Of a stretch of 64,000 bases of DNA, positions 1 through 9,015 are shown in pieces (position 1 is the first letter of the stretch; each line of letters starts with the position of its first letter). The stretch is from assembly GCF_947498015.1 (NCBI RefSeq), contig NZ_CANMIR010000014.1, positions 1 to 64,000 on the forward strand. Direction: 5' to 3'. The position numbers were made by a program, and so were the translations under genes. The notes below the pieces were generated by a model. The model saw only the letters and a program-made list of their open reading frames with translations. It searched no databases and was not told the origin of the DNA. Source of the stretch: an uncultured Neptuniibacter sp. (GTDB lineage: Bacteria; Pseudomonadota; Gammaproteobacteria; Pseudomonadales; Balneatricaceae).

Positions 1-336
1 AACGATGAAGATAACTGGATCGCAACCGGTCTGTTCAAAGGTTGGTACAAGAACAACCGTTTGAGCCCACAGATCATTGTTGCCCATGACTTTGCGGCCA
101 AAGCGACCGCGATTGCGCCAAGTGTCTCATGGACGCCAGATAACCACTGGATGTTCAACGTCGGTCTGAATGTGAAAATTGGTGGTGATGAGAAGTTCCC
201 ATGGAGTGTCACCGCTGCTGTTCCTGGTCAGGCGGGCGTACCGCAGTATGAACCACTGGCACGCTTCACAAATGGTCCGATCGGTGTAGCCAATCAGGAA
301 GATGAGATTCAGTTCACTGTGCGTTACAGCTTCTAA
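1..336 (+). CDS. DUF1302 family outer-membrane protein, C-terminal fragment
   Basis: The reading frame is open from base 1 and stops at 334-336, so the start lies before the window. The visible 111 residues alternate polar and hydrophobic positions like beta-strands and end in a terminal aromatic (RYSF), the usual C-terminal signature of an outer-membrane barrel. The gene is followed 29 bases later by a DUF1329 gene, and the DUF1302-DUF1329 pairing is a well-known conserved neighbourhood in gammaproteobacteria. The family has no firmly established substrate. A role in moving hydrophobic compounds across the envelope is inference. The family call rests mostly on this context and on the C-terminal pattern. 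Confidence 0.7.
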   Translation, partial: NDEDNWIATGLFKGWYKNNRLSPQIIVAHDFAAKATAIAPSVSWTPDNHWMFNVGLNVKIGGDEKFPWSVTAAVPGQAGVPQYEPLARFTNGPIGVANQEDEIQFTVRYSF

Positions 337-365
337 TCGACGACAGAATAATAAAAGGTAAATAC

Positions 366-1685
366 GTGATGTTGAAAAAGACGTTAATGACAATGGCAGT
401 GAGTGCAGCGCTGGTGACCAGCGCTCACGCTGCCCAGGTCTCTGATGATGTTATCAAACAGTCCTTCTTCCCATACGCAGCGGGTGCGCCGAGCGTTAAT
501 GGTGTCAGTGCTGGAATGGTCATCGATCAAAGTAATGTTGACTCTGTTAAGGATGCGCTCGACCCTGCGATGTACCGTTTTGTAAAAAATGGTGATTACA
601 GCATCAAGGTGGGTGATACCACTGATTTCGCGCTGCATCAGTCCTATATCGATGCGACGCGCAAATATGCGGGTGACACTAAACTGGGTGCTGAGCCTGG
701 CGCAATTGAAGGTTCGGTTGCAGGCCGTCCATTCCCGCAGGAGCCATCAATGGATGATCCGCGTGCCGGTGAAAAGCTCGCGTTCAACTATAAATATGGC
801 TACAACTGGGGTGATTCTGCTGCGATCTATCCTTTCTACTGGAAATACCGTGATATGAAGAGCGGTAAGGTAGAGCGTACAGTGAAGTTCAATTTCCACT
901 TCCTGAACTTTACACACCGTACACAGCAGGAGCCATACCCTGCGCTGACGCCAAACCCATCAAATCTGTTCCGTGGTATCTACGTACAGGTACTGGAACC
1001 GTTTGATGTAAAAAATACACAGCTGCTTATCCAGCGTTTCGAAGATGATTTGAAACGTGATAATGCTTATCTGTATCTGGGCTTCCAGCGTCGAGTACGT
1101 CGCCTATCTACAGGCCAGGTAACGGACGCCTTCCTGGGTTCTGATGTAATGATCGAAGACTTTGAGGGTTACAACGGTCGTATCAGTGATATGCAGTGGA
1201 ACTATAAAGGCACAAAGAACATGCTGTTGCCGATGTATAACCACAACGACATGGATCTGGACACTGAAACTCATAAAGATGATGAAGGCTATCAGGTGGT
1301 TAAATTTGGCGGCACAGGCGGCTGTTTCCCAGATATTACCTGGCAGCTCCGTAAGGTGTATGTCGTTGAGTCTAAACCCGTTGACGCGAACCACCCGATC
1401 AGTAAACGTGAGCACTATATCGATGCTCAGACCTTTACTATCCCGCGTAACATCACATATGACCGTAAGGGAGATATGTGGAAAAGCTGGTTGATCGGTC
1501 AGACACATCCGGACCATCATCTGCCAGTAAACAAAGGCACAGGTGTTTCTGTGGATGACTCTTTCTCGATGGTTGATATTCAGGCAAACCACTGTACAAC
1601 AGGCCAATTCAAAGGCATTGTTGACCCTGAATTGACGCCGCCAAGTAAGATGACTGTACAGAACCTGCGTGCTTCTGGTCGTTAA
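366..1685 (+). CDS. DUF1329 family periplasmic or outer-membrane-associated protein
   Basis: About 439 residues with an N-terminal signal peptide (MLKKTLMTMAVSAAL, then a small-residue stretch ending SAHAA). Length and composition fit DUF1329, a family with a LolB-like fold that travels with DUF1302 barrels. An AAGG ribosome-binding site at 355-358 can serve either GTG 366 or ATG 369; both give the same protein apart from one residue. The DUF1302 gene sits directly upstream, so the two are probably one transcript ending at the strong terminator at 1718-1745. Function is unproven; export or uptake of lipophilic molecules is commonly proposed from context only. Confidence 0.8.
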   Translation: MMLKKTLMTMAVSAALVTSAHAAQVSDDVIKQSFFPYAAGAPSVNGVSAGMVIDQSNVDSVKDALDPAMYRFVKNGDYSIKVGDTTDFALHQSYIDATRKYAGDTKLGAEPGAIEGSVAGRPFPQEPSMDDPRAGEKLAFNYKYGYNWGDSAAIYPFYWKYRDMKSGKVERTVKFNFHFLNFTHRTQQEPYPALTPNPSNLFRGIYVQVLEPFDVKNTQLLIQRFEDDLKRDNAYLYLGFQRRVRRLSTGQVTDAFLGSDVMIEDFEGYNGRISDMQWNYKGTKNMLLPMYNHNDMDLDTETHKDDEGYQVVKFGGTGGCFPDITWQLRKVYVVESKPVDANHPISKREHYIDAQTFTIPRNITYDRKGDMWKSWLIGQTHPDHHLPVNKGTGVSVDDSFSMVDIQANHCTTGQFKGIVDPELTPPSKMTVQNLRASGR

Positions 1686-1717
1686 CAGGTTCCTGCAAGA
1701 CATACTTGGTGAATTTT

Positions 1718-1745
1718 CCCGGGCGTAATGCCCGGGTTTTTCGTT
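1718..1745 (+). terminator. Rho-independent terminator after the DUF1302/DUF1329 pair
   Basis: Perfect 7-bp GC stem CCCGGGC (1718-1724) / GCCCGGG (1730-1736) with loop GTAAT, followed by TTTTTCGTTTT. Confidence 0.9.
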
Positions 1746-1759
1746 TTAGGGAGGAATAA

Positions 1760-2704
1760 ATGAAGGTAGCTATCTGGGGGGCAGGCGGAATTGGCTGTTA
1801 TTACGGCGCCCGCTTGCAACAGGCTGGCCACGATGTTTTGTTTATTGCACGTGGTGCCCATCTGAAGGCGATGCAGCAGAAAGGGCTTAAGGTTGAGCAT
1901 GAAACCCTTGAGTTTGATCAACCGGTTGATGCGCTTTCACAGGAGCAGTGGTTGCAGGAGCATCACTGTAGTGAGTTTGATCTTATCATTCTGGCAATCA
2001 AGGCTGGGGCGACCAGTGAGTTGATGAACGCTTCCAAAGCGTGGCTGGAAGAGGGAAGCTGCCAAATTTTGTCGCTGCAAAACGGTGTCGAGAATGAAGC
2101 TCTCATCGCACAAACTGTTGGGGCTGAGCGTACCCTTGGAGGTTTGGCGGTTCGTATTGGTGGGCATATTCTTGAGCCGGGTCATGTGCAGGCAAGAGGT
2201 GTTGCGCAGGTTGTATTTGGTCAGTGGCCGAATCAGCAGGAACAGGAGTTGTGCGGTGGCTCGGTTGAAGCATTGAGGTCGACGCTAAAAGACGCAGCTA
2301 TTGAAGCGATCCTGAGCACGGATATTCGTAGAGAACTGTGGCGTAAATTGCTCATTAATAATGGTGTAAATCCGCTTTCTGCACTCACGGGATTGGATAC
2401 GCGTCAGTTAACCGCTCACCCTGTGCATGGGCAGGTCGTCTATAAGATGATGGAGGAAGCTGCGCAGGCTGCCAATAGTGAGGGTGTGGATCTGGGGCAG
2501 CAGGATATTGATGAGATGTTTAAACTGATCAGTGAATTTGATGCCATTAAAACCTCAATGCTTGTTGATCGGGAAAAGGGGCGACCGCTTGAGCTTGATG
2601 GTATTACGGGGGCAGTGTTAAGGCGCTGTCATCAGGGCAGTGGTGATGCCCTGATGACTGGCTTCATTACTGAACTACTGAAATCTGAATATGATTGTGA
2701 TTAG
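1760..2704 (+). CDS. panE: 2-dehydropantoate 2-reductase (ketopantoate reductase)
   Basis: A 314-residue protein of the ApbA/PanE family. Residues 7-12 are the Rossmann GAGGIG loop that binds NADPH. The LQNGVEN segment and the later WRKLLINNGVNPLSALTG segment carry the conserved Asn and Lys used in substrate binding and catalysis. The reaction reduces ketopantoate to pantoate in pantothenate/CoA synthesis. Start ATG 1760 follows a GGGAGGAA ribosome site. It lies just after the 1718-1745 terminator, so it probably has its own transcription, and it converges on ogt. Paralogues of this family act on other 2-oxo acids, so the exact substrate is not certain. Confidence 0.85.
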   Translation: MKVAIWGAGGIGCYYGARLQQAGHDVLFIARGAHLKAMQQKGLKVEHETLEFDQPVDALSQEQWLQEHHCSEFDLIILAIKAGATSELMNASKAWLEEGSCQILSLQNGVENEALIAQTVGAERTLGGLAVRIGGHILEPGHVQARGVAQVVFGQWPNQQEQELCGGSVEALRSTLKDAAIEAILSTDIRRELWRKLLINNGVNPLSALTGLDTRQLTAHPVHGQVVYKMMEEAAQAANSEGVDLGQQDIDEMFKLISEFDAIKTSMLVDREKGRPLELDGITGAVLRRCHQGSGDALMTGFITELLKSEYDCD

Positions 2705-2713
2705 GCAATCCGA

Positions 2714-3184
2714 TCAGAGGGTATCAGGGAGTTTGCTCTCCAGATTCAGAAGATAACTTTTGTTATCCAAGCCGCCGGCATAGCCTGTCAGACTACCATT
2801 GCTTCCCAAGACTCTGTGACAGGGAATAATGATCGGAATCGGGTTACGGTTATTCGCCATGCCGATCGCCCGTGCGGCTTTAGGATTTCCCAGCTTTTTA
2901 GCGATCTCTCCATAGCTGCAGGTCTTGCCGTAGGGGATCTCTTTCAATGTCTGCCATACCGATTGCTGAAACTGGGTTCCATTGGGGGCCAGAGGAACGC
3001 TGAATTTCACCCGGATTCCCGAAAAGTATTCTCCCAGCTCAATGATGCACTGATCGGTTAATTCGTTGTCCAGCAGCTCAGGGATTGTCTCATTGTCTCT
3101 GAGGAAATGGATCGAGGTGACAGCTCGGTCATTAGCTTTGATCAGTAAAGATCCTAGCGCGGTATTCATAATTGCTGCGTACAT
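2714..3184 (-). CDS. ogt: Methylated-DNA--protein-cysteine methyltransferase (Ogt type)
   Basis: A 156-residue O6-alkylguanine-DNA alkyltransferase. The active-site motif IIIPCHRVLG carries the acceptor Cys, and the QQSVWQTLKEIPYGKTCSYGEIA stretch is the typical helix-turn-helix region. The protein repairs O6-alkylguanine by suicide transfer to its own Cys. The frame is open back to TTG 3202, but a clear GGAGGG ribosome site (3192-3197) sits 7 bases before ATG 3184, which decides the start. It has the single-domain Ogt architecture, without the Ada regulatory domain. It converges with panE, the two stop codons lying about 10 bases apart. Confidence 0.93.
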   Translation of the reverse strand: MYAAIMNTALGSLLIKANDRAVTSIHFLRDNETIPELLDNELTDQCIIELGEYFSGIRVKFSVPLAPNGTQFQQSVWQTLKEIPYGKTCSYGEIAKKLGNPKAARAIGMANNRNPIPIIIPCHRVLGSNGSLTGYAGGLDNKSYLLNLESKLPDTL

Positions 3185-3312
3185 AATTTCACCCTCCGCC
3201 AAGACTCTTTCCTATAGTTTGGAACCTGTATTGATACCCGTCAATGCTTTACTTTCGCGAGAGGAGGAAACTGAGTACAGAGAAAAAAAGTCTATGCAAG
3301 GGGAATATAAAA

Positions 3313-3549
3313 ATGACAATTGAACATCATGATTTGGTCCACGAATTTCCAGAACACCGTGAGCGTATTCGTGAGCTGAAAATGGAAAATGCTCATTTTT
3401 CACGTCTGTTTGATGAGTACCATCAAGTTACAAAAGATGTTGAACGTATGGAGTCTGAGATTGAGGCGGTGTGTACACGAACTGAAGAAGAGACTAAGTT
3501 CAAACGCCTTAAGCTGAAAGATGAGTTATACGCGATGCTGCAAGCGTAA
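3313..3549 (+). CDS. YdcH family (DUF465) small coiled-coil protein
   Basis: 78 residues, highly charged and mostly helical, with the recognisable DUF465/YdcH pattern: an HHDLVHEFPEHRERI N-terminus, a NAHFSRLFDEYH centre and a KLKDELYAML C-terminus. The frame extends upstream to 3244, but AAGGGG (about 3298-3303) precedes ATG 3313 and the conserved domain begins there. The molecular role of the family is unknown. It is monocistronic, with a terminator directly after the stop. Confidence 0.88.
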   Translation: MTIEHHDLVHEFPEHRERIRELKMENAHFSRLFDEYHQVTKDVERMESEIEAVCTRTEEETKFKRLKLKDELYAMLQA

Positions 3550-3564
3550 AACGACTAATTGACA

Positions 3565-3593
3565 AAGGCCCGCATAATGCGGGCCTTTTTTTT
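3565..3593 (+). terminator. Rho-independent terminator after the ydcH-like gene
   Basis: Stem AAGGCCCGC (3565-3573) / GCGGGCCTT (3579-3587), loop ATAAT, then a T run to 3593. Confidence 0.92.
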
Positions 3594-3653
3594 CATCTGA
3601 ATTATTCAGCGCTAACGTATATCCTATGAATAGGCAGGTAAAAAGGATTTCAG

Positions 3654-5432
3654 GTGAAAAAACATTATAGTTGGCGCTATATCGCAGATGTGGCTTTTGA
3701 GCATCGCAGAGAGCTGATAAAAGCAAATATCATAGCCTTAATCGCAGCAGTCGCATCAGTTCCGCTCCCTCTGTTTATGCCTCTGCTGGTTGATGAGGTG
3801 CTGTTGAACCAACCCGGTTTTGTCGTCGAAACTGTTGATCCTTTTTTCCCACCGGAGTGGCACGGACCTGTGCTGTATATCAGTGTCATCCTGATATTTA
3901 CGGTGTGTTTGAGATTGGCAGCACTGATGTTGAATGTCTGGCAAGCACGGCAGTTTACAATTATTTCCAAAGATGTGACCTACCGCATTAGAAGCGGAAT
4001 GCTCTCAAGATTAAAACGTATCTCAATGGCGGAGTATGAAACCCTTGGTAGTGGTACGGTTGCCTCTCACTTTGTGACAGATCTGGATACGATCGACCGT
4101 TTTCTGGGTAGTTCCTTAAGCCGTATGCTGATTGCGCTGCTCTCGATTCTGGGGACAGCGCTGATCCTACTCTGGATGCACTGGCAATTGGCACTGTTTA
4201 TTCTGTTTCTTAACCCTGTGGTCATCTATTTCACCACTAAGGTTGCGAAACAGGTTAAGCACCTTAAGGGTAAGGAGAATAAGGCGTTTGAACTGTTCCA
4301 GTCTGCTCTGACTGAAACCCTGGAGAGCATCCAGCAGATTCGTGCCTGTAACAGGGAGCAGCATTATCTATCAAGGCTGAAAGCGGATGCCCGGGAGGTA
4401 CGTGACCGGTCCAGTGCATTTGAATGGAAAAGTGATGCAGCTAACCGATTTAGTTTCGTACTGTTTATGGTCGGTGTGGATCTTTTCCGTGCTTTGTCGA
4501 TGTTGATGGTCGTGTTTTCGGATCTCTCTATTGGCGAGATGATGGCTGTGTTTGGGTATCTCTGGTTCATGATGGGACCTGTACAGGAGGTACTTGGGAT
4601 TCAGTACAGTTTCTATGGGGCGAAAGCTGCGCTGCAGCGGATCAATAGTCTGATCAGTCTGGGAGAGGAACCCCAGTATCCAGCGGAGATCGATCCATTC
4701 AACGGTAAACAGACAGTTGCGATACGCCTGGAGGATATTCATTTTAGTTATGGCAGTGGTCAGGAGGTCCTAAAAGGGGTTTCACTGACAATAAACGCGG
4801 GTCAGAAGATCGCTTTGGTGGGAGCAAGTGGCGGAGGTAAGTCGACTTTGGTACAGGTTTTACTGGGACTGTACCCCGCTGCATCTGGCGAGATCTATTT
4901 TGATGGAGTCTCGGTAAAAAAAGTGGGATTAGCCTGTGTCCGTGATCATGTTGCAACCGTATTGCAACAACCCGCGTTGTTTAATGGCACGATCCGTAGC
5001 AATTTAATGATGGGTAGAGAGTTTACAGATAGCGAATTATGGACTGCACTTGAAGTTTCACAACTTAAATCCTTTGTCGAGGAACAGGAGCAGACTCTTG
5101 ACACCAGGGTTGGCAGGCAGGGTATCCGTTTATCAGGGGGGCAGCGTCAGCGCTTAGCTATCGCTCGCATGGTACTCAGTGATCCTAAGGTTGTGATTCT
5201 GGACGAAGCTACTTCTGCTTTGGATGCAGAAACCGAGTACGACCTGCATCAGGCGCTGCAACGCTTTCTACAAGGCCGGACCACAATCATAGTTGCTCAT
5301 CGTCTGAGTGCGGTAAAGCAGGCTGATCATGTCTATGTGTTTGAGGATGGTCAGATATGTGAACAGGGTGGACATGAGGAGTTAATCAACGGTAATGGGT
5401 TATACGCACGACTCTATGGGGAGTATCAATAG
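3654..5432 (+). CDS. ABC transporter, fused permease/ATPase (MsbA/multidrug exporter type)
   Basis: A 592-residue half-transporter with an N-terminal six-helix membrane domain (about residues 1-320) and a nucleotide-binding domain (about 345-592). Walker A GASGGGKST lies near residue 390, the LSGGQRQR signature near 493, Walker B VVILDEATSALD near 512, and the AHRLS switch follows. It works as a dimer exporting a lipid, drug or peptide; the substrate cannot be read from sequence. Start GTG 3654 has an AAAGGA site upstream. Only about 20 bases separate it from the phospholipase-D-type gene, and the SlyB-like gene follows, which suggests an envelope operon. Confidence 0.92.
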   Translation: MKKHYSWRYIADVAFEHRRELIKANIIALIAAVASVPLPLFMPLLVDEVLLNQPGFVVETVDPFFPPEWHGPVLYISVILIFTVCLRLAALMLNVWQARQFTIISKDVTYRIRSGMLSRLKRISMAEYETLGSGTVASHFVTDLDTIDRFLGSSLSRMLIALLSILGTALILLWMHWQLALFILFLNPVVIYFTTKVAKQVKHLKGKENKAFELFQSALTETLESIQQIRACNREQHYLSRLKADAREVRDRSSAFEWKSDAANRFSFVLFMVGVDLFRALSMLMVVFSDLSIGEMMAVFGYLWFMMGPVQEVLGIQYSFYGAKAALQRINSLISLGEEPQYPAEIDPFNGKQTVAIRLEDIHFSYGSGQEVLKGVSLTINAGQKIALVGASGGGKSTLVQVLLGLYPAASGEIYFDGVSVKKVGLACVRDHVATVLQQPALFNGTIRSNLMMGREFTDSELWTALEVSQLKSFVEEQEQTLDTRVGRQGIRLSGGQRQRLAIARMVLSDPKVVILDEATSALDAETEYDLHQALQRFLQGRTTIIVAHRLSAVKQADHVYVFEDGQICEQGGHEELINGNGLYARLYGEYQ

Positions 5433-5452
5433 ACGCGCAGTGAGCAGAGATC

Positions 5453-6568
5453 ATGCGAAAGCAGTTTGAATGGCGAAATGGTAATCAGCTAGAGCTTTTG
5501 GTGGACGGAGAGCGTTTCTTTCCCGTTATGCTGGAAGAGATGAATCGTGCCAACCATAGCCTTCTACTGGAGTTCTATTTTGTTACTTCGGGAAAAATTC
5601 TGGATAAATTTATTGATGCCATGGTAGCCGCGGCCCGTCGGGGGGTGATGGTCAAGATGGTAATCGATGGGTTTGGCTCCTACCGTTTTTCCAAAGCTGA
5701 TCGCTCTCGTTTAGAGGCAGAGGGTATCAATATCGTGGTTTATAACCCTCTGCACCTGAGCAAATTTACCCGTAATTTTGCTCGCGACCACCGTAAACTA
5801 TTAGTTGTAGATCAACAGGTGGCATTCATCGGAGGTACAGGGTTAAGCGATGTATACTGGCTGTCAGAAGAGCAGGGGTGTCCATGGCATGAGCTGATGG
5901 CCAGAATTGAGGGACCGGTGGTTACCGATCTGGTGGCTCTGTTTAATCAACTCTGGAAGCGTTGTACCGGACTGCGATTACCACCGGGTGGTGCGTTTGA
6001 AGGGCAAGAGGGCACCCGGATCAGGGTCAGGACGGTTCAGGGTTTTTATCAGCAGGATATCAAGGTCAGCTTTCTGAACCGGGTGAATAGTGCGACAGAC
6101 AAAGTTTGGTTAATGACCGCGTATTTTCTACCCTCATTCTCGATGCGTCATGCATTAAGAAGAGCAGCCAAGAGGGGCGTAGATGTCCGCCTGATTATAG
6201 CGGGTCCCTACACCGACCAGCCTTGGGTATTTCATGCTTCAAAACGATATTATCGTCGGTTGCTGAAATCGGGTGTGCGCATCTACGAATATCAACCCCG
6301 TTTTCTGCATGCAAAAATGTCAGTTGTAGATGAGTGGGGGAGTATGGGGTCATGTAATCTTGATCACTGGAACCTCCGTTGGAATCTTGAAGCGAATATT
6401 GAGTTAGATGACCCGTTGTGTGTCCAACAGATGACTGAGGTTTTCCATAGTGACCTTCATCATTGTCAGGAGGTCACCTACGAAGCATGGTCTAAACGTC
6501 CATGGTATCGCCGGGTTAAGGAAGTTGTCTGGGCGTGGATCAGTCAACTGGTATTGAAGATTAGGTAA
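5453..6568 (+). CDS. Phospholipase-D family cardiolipin synthase-like protein (ClsB-like)
   Basis: 371 residues with two HKD motifs, HRKLLVVD at about residue 113 and HAKMSVVD at about residue 285, each followed by the GG/GS-N segment of the family (GGTGLSD, GSCNLD). Members join phosphatidyl groups to make cardiolipin. The length and the lack of N-terminal membrane helices resemble ClsB more than ClsA; a basic amphipathic C-terminus (WAWISQLVLKIR) may bind membrane. It is probably co-transcribed with the ABC exporter before it and the lipoprotein gene after it. A different phosphodiesterase specificity cannot be excluded. Confidence 0.85.
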   Translation: MRKQFEWRNGNQLELLVDGERFFPVMLEEMNRANHSLLLEFYFVTSGKILDKFIDAMVAAARRGVMVKMVIDGFGSYRFSKADRSRLEAEGINIVVYNPLHLSKFTRNFARDHRKLLVVDQQVAFIGGTGLSDVYWLSEEQGCPWHELMARIEGPVVTDLVALFNQLWKRCTGLRLPPGGAFEGQEGTRIRVRTVQGFYQQDIKVSFLNRVNSATDKVWLMTAYFLPSFSMRHALRRAAKRGVDVRLIIAGPYTDQPWVFHASKRYYRRLLKSGVRIYEYQPRFLHAKMSVVDEWGSMGSCNLDHWNLRWNLEANIELDDPLCVQQMTEVFHSDLHHCQEVTYEAWSKRPWYRRVKEVVWAWISQLVLKIR

Positions 6569-6582
6569 TTGAGGTAAGTAAG

Positions 6583-7041
6583 ATGAAGATGTTATCCACA
6601 GTAATGGTGATTGTTTTTTCATTGGTTCTGAGTGGGTGTGTTAGTAACTTGAGTGGTTCGACCTATTCGAGAAGCGATGCAAGACGAGTTCAGAATGTGG
6701 AGTATGGTATTGTGCAGTCCGCCGTACCCGTTGTCATTGAGGGGACATCAGGTGTGATTGGCGGTGCAACCGGGGCTGTCGTTGGCGGTATTGCTGCCAG
6801 TAATATTGGTGGAGGGCGTGGTCAGGATATCGCCACTGTATTGGGTGCGGTAGCTGGGGGTGTTGCAGGCAAACAGGCTGAAGAGCGCTTCACCAGAACT
6901 CAGGGGCAGGAGATAACTGTGCGTTTAGAGAGCGGAAATGTGATCTCAATCGTACAGGAGCTTGAGGGCGGGCCGGTTTTTTCAGCCGGCGATCGGGTTC
7001 GAGTGCTGACTAATGGCGGTACAGCCCGAGTGACCTATTAA
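6583..7041 (+). CDS. slyB: SlyB-like outer-membrane lipoprotein with glycine zipper
   Basis: 152 residues. A lipoprotein signal peptide ends in lipobox LSGC, with Cys19 as the lipidated residue. A Gly/Ala-rich 2TM glycine zipper follows (SGVIGGATGAVVGGIAAS and AVAGGVAGK), then a C-terminal beta domain, as in SlyB/Pcp. SlyB proteins stabilise the outer membrane and respond to envelope stress. A GAGGT site lies 8 bases before ATG 6583. It is the last gene of the ABC/cls operon and ends at the bidirectional terminator at 7052-7083. Confidence 0.85.
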   Translation: MKMLSTVMVIVFSLVLSGCVSNLSGSTYSRSDARRVQNVEYGIVQSAVPVVIEGTSGVIGGATGAVVGGIAASNIGGGRGQDIATVLGAVAGGVAGKQAEERFTRTQGQEITVRLESGNVISIVQELEGGPVFSAGDRVRVLTNGGTARVTY

Positions 7042-7051
7042 TTCAGTTATG

Positions 7052-7083
7052 AAAAAAAGCCCTGTGAATAAACAGGGCTTTTT
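7052..7083. terminator. Bidirectional Rho-independent terminator
   Basis: Stem AGCCCTGT (7058-7065) / ACAGGGCT (7072-7079), with an A run on its left and a T run on its right. It can end both the SlyB-like gene from the left and the PAS-GGDEF gene from the right. Confidence 0.9.
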
Positions 7084-7089
7084 GTTGTG

Positions 7090-8724
7090 TCAGTTACTGA
7101 ACTGGTAGAAGTAGGCTGGATCCCGTTTAGCTTTGTACATCGCCTCATCCGCTTTTTCCAGCAGCTCATTCGCGCTGCCTGCATCGCTGGGAAACAGGCT
7201 GATCCCTATGCTTGCTGAGATCTCCGCTGAAGCCTGAGTCTGATCATTTAGTGAGAACGGTTCGATCAGATTCTGATGAACCTTTTCAGCTATAGTCGCT
7301 GCCTGCTCGCTGTTCTCAATATCGACTAAGGCAACAAACTCATCGCCTCCCAGGCGTGCAACCGTATCGGTTGTTCGGAAACAACTGCGTAAGCGGTGTG
7401 CAACCTCAATCAGCACACGATCACCCATGGAATGACCGTAGATATCATTAATCGGCTTGAATTTGTTCAAGTCGATATATAACACAGCAAGTTGTGTCAT
7501 TTGTCGCTCTGCCCGGGTGATGGCACTTTCCAGACGAGAGAAAAGCAGTCGCCTATTTGGCAAGCCGGTTAATGGATCCTGGTAGGCTTTGTCCAATAGG
7601 TTTTCAGTAAAGCGGTGATGGGTATCTTCATCACGAATAATCAGAACAAATTTATCACTCTGTCGGGCCTGACCTTTCACACGGTTAATGGTTGCCAGAA
7701 AGGTATGATCAATATTATTGCCCAACTGACCATGCCAGATATCTTTCTTGCCCAGCAGAAGATCCAAACTGATGGATTTGTCAGAGGGACAATAAAAGAT
7801 ATCGTTAAACGGTAGGTTATTAGCGTGACGCAGCTCTTCAAACTGTGTCTTTGCTGCATGATTGCTGGAGATAATTAGACCTTCACTGGATAGAATCATA
7901 CAGGGGTCAGGGGTAGCATCAAATACCAGAGATGATAGGAGTAGATTCTGTTCTGCTTCACGCTCATAGGTAACATTACGCCCAATTCCCAGAACACCGG
8001 GGTGCTCCTGACTCGCTACCTGTAAAGGAAGTTTGAGCATATCCAGTAATCGTCTACGACCATCCTTATAGTGAACCCACTCATCGTTACGTTGTGGCTC
8101 AAGTGTTGCGATCACTTGCTGATCTTTTCCTGATATGAACTCGGCGGAGGCAAACGACATCAACTCGTAATCGGTTTTTCCTATAATCTGATCTTTATCT
8201 TGTGCCAGAAATTCAGCGAAACTCTGATTACATACCTGATATCTCCCGTCATTATCTTTAGCAAAAATGAAGTCGGGAATAGAGTTAATAATGGTATTTA
8301 ACAGGGCTTGTTCATGCTCAAGAGCATTTTTGGCATTCACCGTTTCCGTGATATCTCTTGAAACGACAGCAATGCCATCGCCCTCAGTGAGTGGACCGGA
8401 ATAGAGTGTATGCTTGCTATCAAGATGACGAAGATTGCCGAGGTGATCGGTGCGGGAGAACTGAAAATGAACCTCTTCACCGGCAAATGTTTTATCAAGA
8501 GTCGGTTTGAGGATGTTATTGAAAACCTCGGAACCATGCAGCAGTTCAGCAGATTGCCCTATGATCTCTGCGCTGCTACGCCCAAAAAAGAGTTCATAAC
8601 CATGACTGACCGCCCGATAGATATAGTTATGATCGATGATCGAGACCATATCCTCTATATGACTAAGTACGGATAACTCAGCAGTTAGTGGAGGAGCCGT
8701 AGCACTCTTATTTTTGACACTCAT
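7090..8724 (-). CDS. Multi-PAS diguanylate cyclase
   Basis: 544 residues: three consecutive PAS-type sensor segments (about residues 20-130, 140-265 and 265-375) and a GGDEF domain (about 375-540). The active-site GGDEF at 459-463 is intact, so c-di-GMP synthesis from GTP is expected. An RTTD sequence at 450-453, five residues upstream, is a complete allosteric I-site for product inhibition. No transmembrane segment is evident, so it is likely a cytoplasmic sensor; the ligand is unknown. No EAL domain follows. It is divergent from the SAHH-like gene. Confidence 0.93.
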   Translation of the reverse strand: MSVKNKSATAPPLTAELSVLSHIEDMVSIIDHNYIYRAVSHGYELFFGRSSAEIIGQSAELLHGSEVFNNILKPTLDKTFAGEEVHFQFSRTDHLGNLRHLDSKHTLYSGPLTEGDGIAVVSRDITETVNAKNALEHEQALLNTIINSIPDFIFAKDNDGRYQVCNQSFAEFLAQDKDQIIGKTDYELMSFASAEFISGKDQQVIATLEPQRNDEWVHYKDGRRRLLDMLKLPLQVASQEHPGVLGIGRNVTYEREAEQNLLLSSLVFDATPDPCMILSSEGLIISSNHAAKTQFEELRHANNLPFNDIFYCPSDKSISLDLLLGKKDIWHGQLGNNIDHTFLATINRVKGQARQSDKFVLIIRDEDTHHRFTENLLDKAYQDPLTGLPNRRLLFSRLESAITRAERQMTQLAVLYIDLNKFKPINDIYGHSMGDRVLIEVAHRLRSCFRTTDTVARLGGDEFVALVDIENSEQAATIAEKVHQNLIEPFSLNDQTQASAEISASIGISLFPSDAGSANELLEKADEAMYKAKRDPAYFYQFSN

Positions 8725-8931
8725 ATTTTACATCTACAGCGGGATAAGCGGTTAACACAATCACTGGAAATCCTTTTCAGAATCGCGCCACAACAAACGC
8801 TGTTATTTTAATCGATTGTCTTTGTGTTGGGCACAAGGTTAAGCATATGGATAAAGTGCATTTTCTGCAATTAAGAATAGATCTAACTGTGTTCAAATCT
8901 ATCTTTCTCTTCAGTCTACAGGATAAAACGG

Positions 8932-8961
8932 TTGTTTGAATTAAACAAACGTTTGTATAAG
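8932..8961 (+). promoter_or_regulatory. Promoter with embedded 12-bp palindrome upstream of the SAHH-like gene
   Basis: TTGTTT (8932-8937) and TATAAG (8956-8961) sit 18 bases apart as possible -35 and -10 boxes. Between them lies the perfect palindrome ACAAACGTTTGT (8945-8956), similar in style to TetR-family operators. No cognate regulator is adjacent. Confidence 0.4.
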
Positions 8962-9015
8962 TGGTTTCAATCTTTTACACAGGAGTTCATTTCAAACCAG
9001 CCGTAGGAGATGGCT

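Noticed and set aside
1104..1703. A 199-codon open frame on the minus strand inside the DUF1329 gene
   Set aside because: It lies wholly antisense to a well-supported coding region, has no ribosome site and shows no recognisable protein features.
6592..6600. Perfect DnaA box TTATCCACA inside the slyB-like start, and another at 31773-31781
   Set aside because: Single scattered 9-mers without clustering, AT-rich unwinding region or dnaA/rnpA neighbours; expected by chance.
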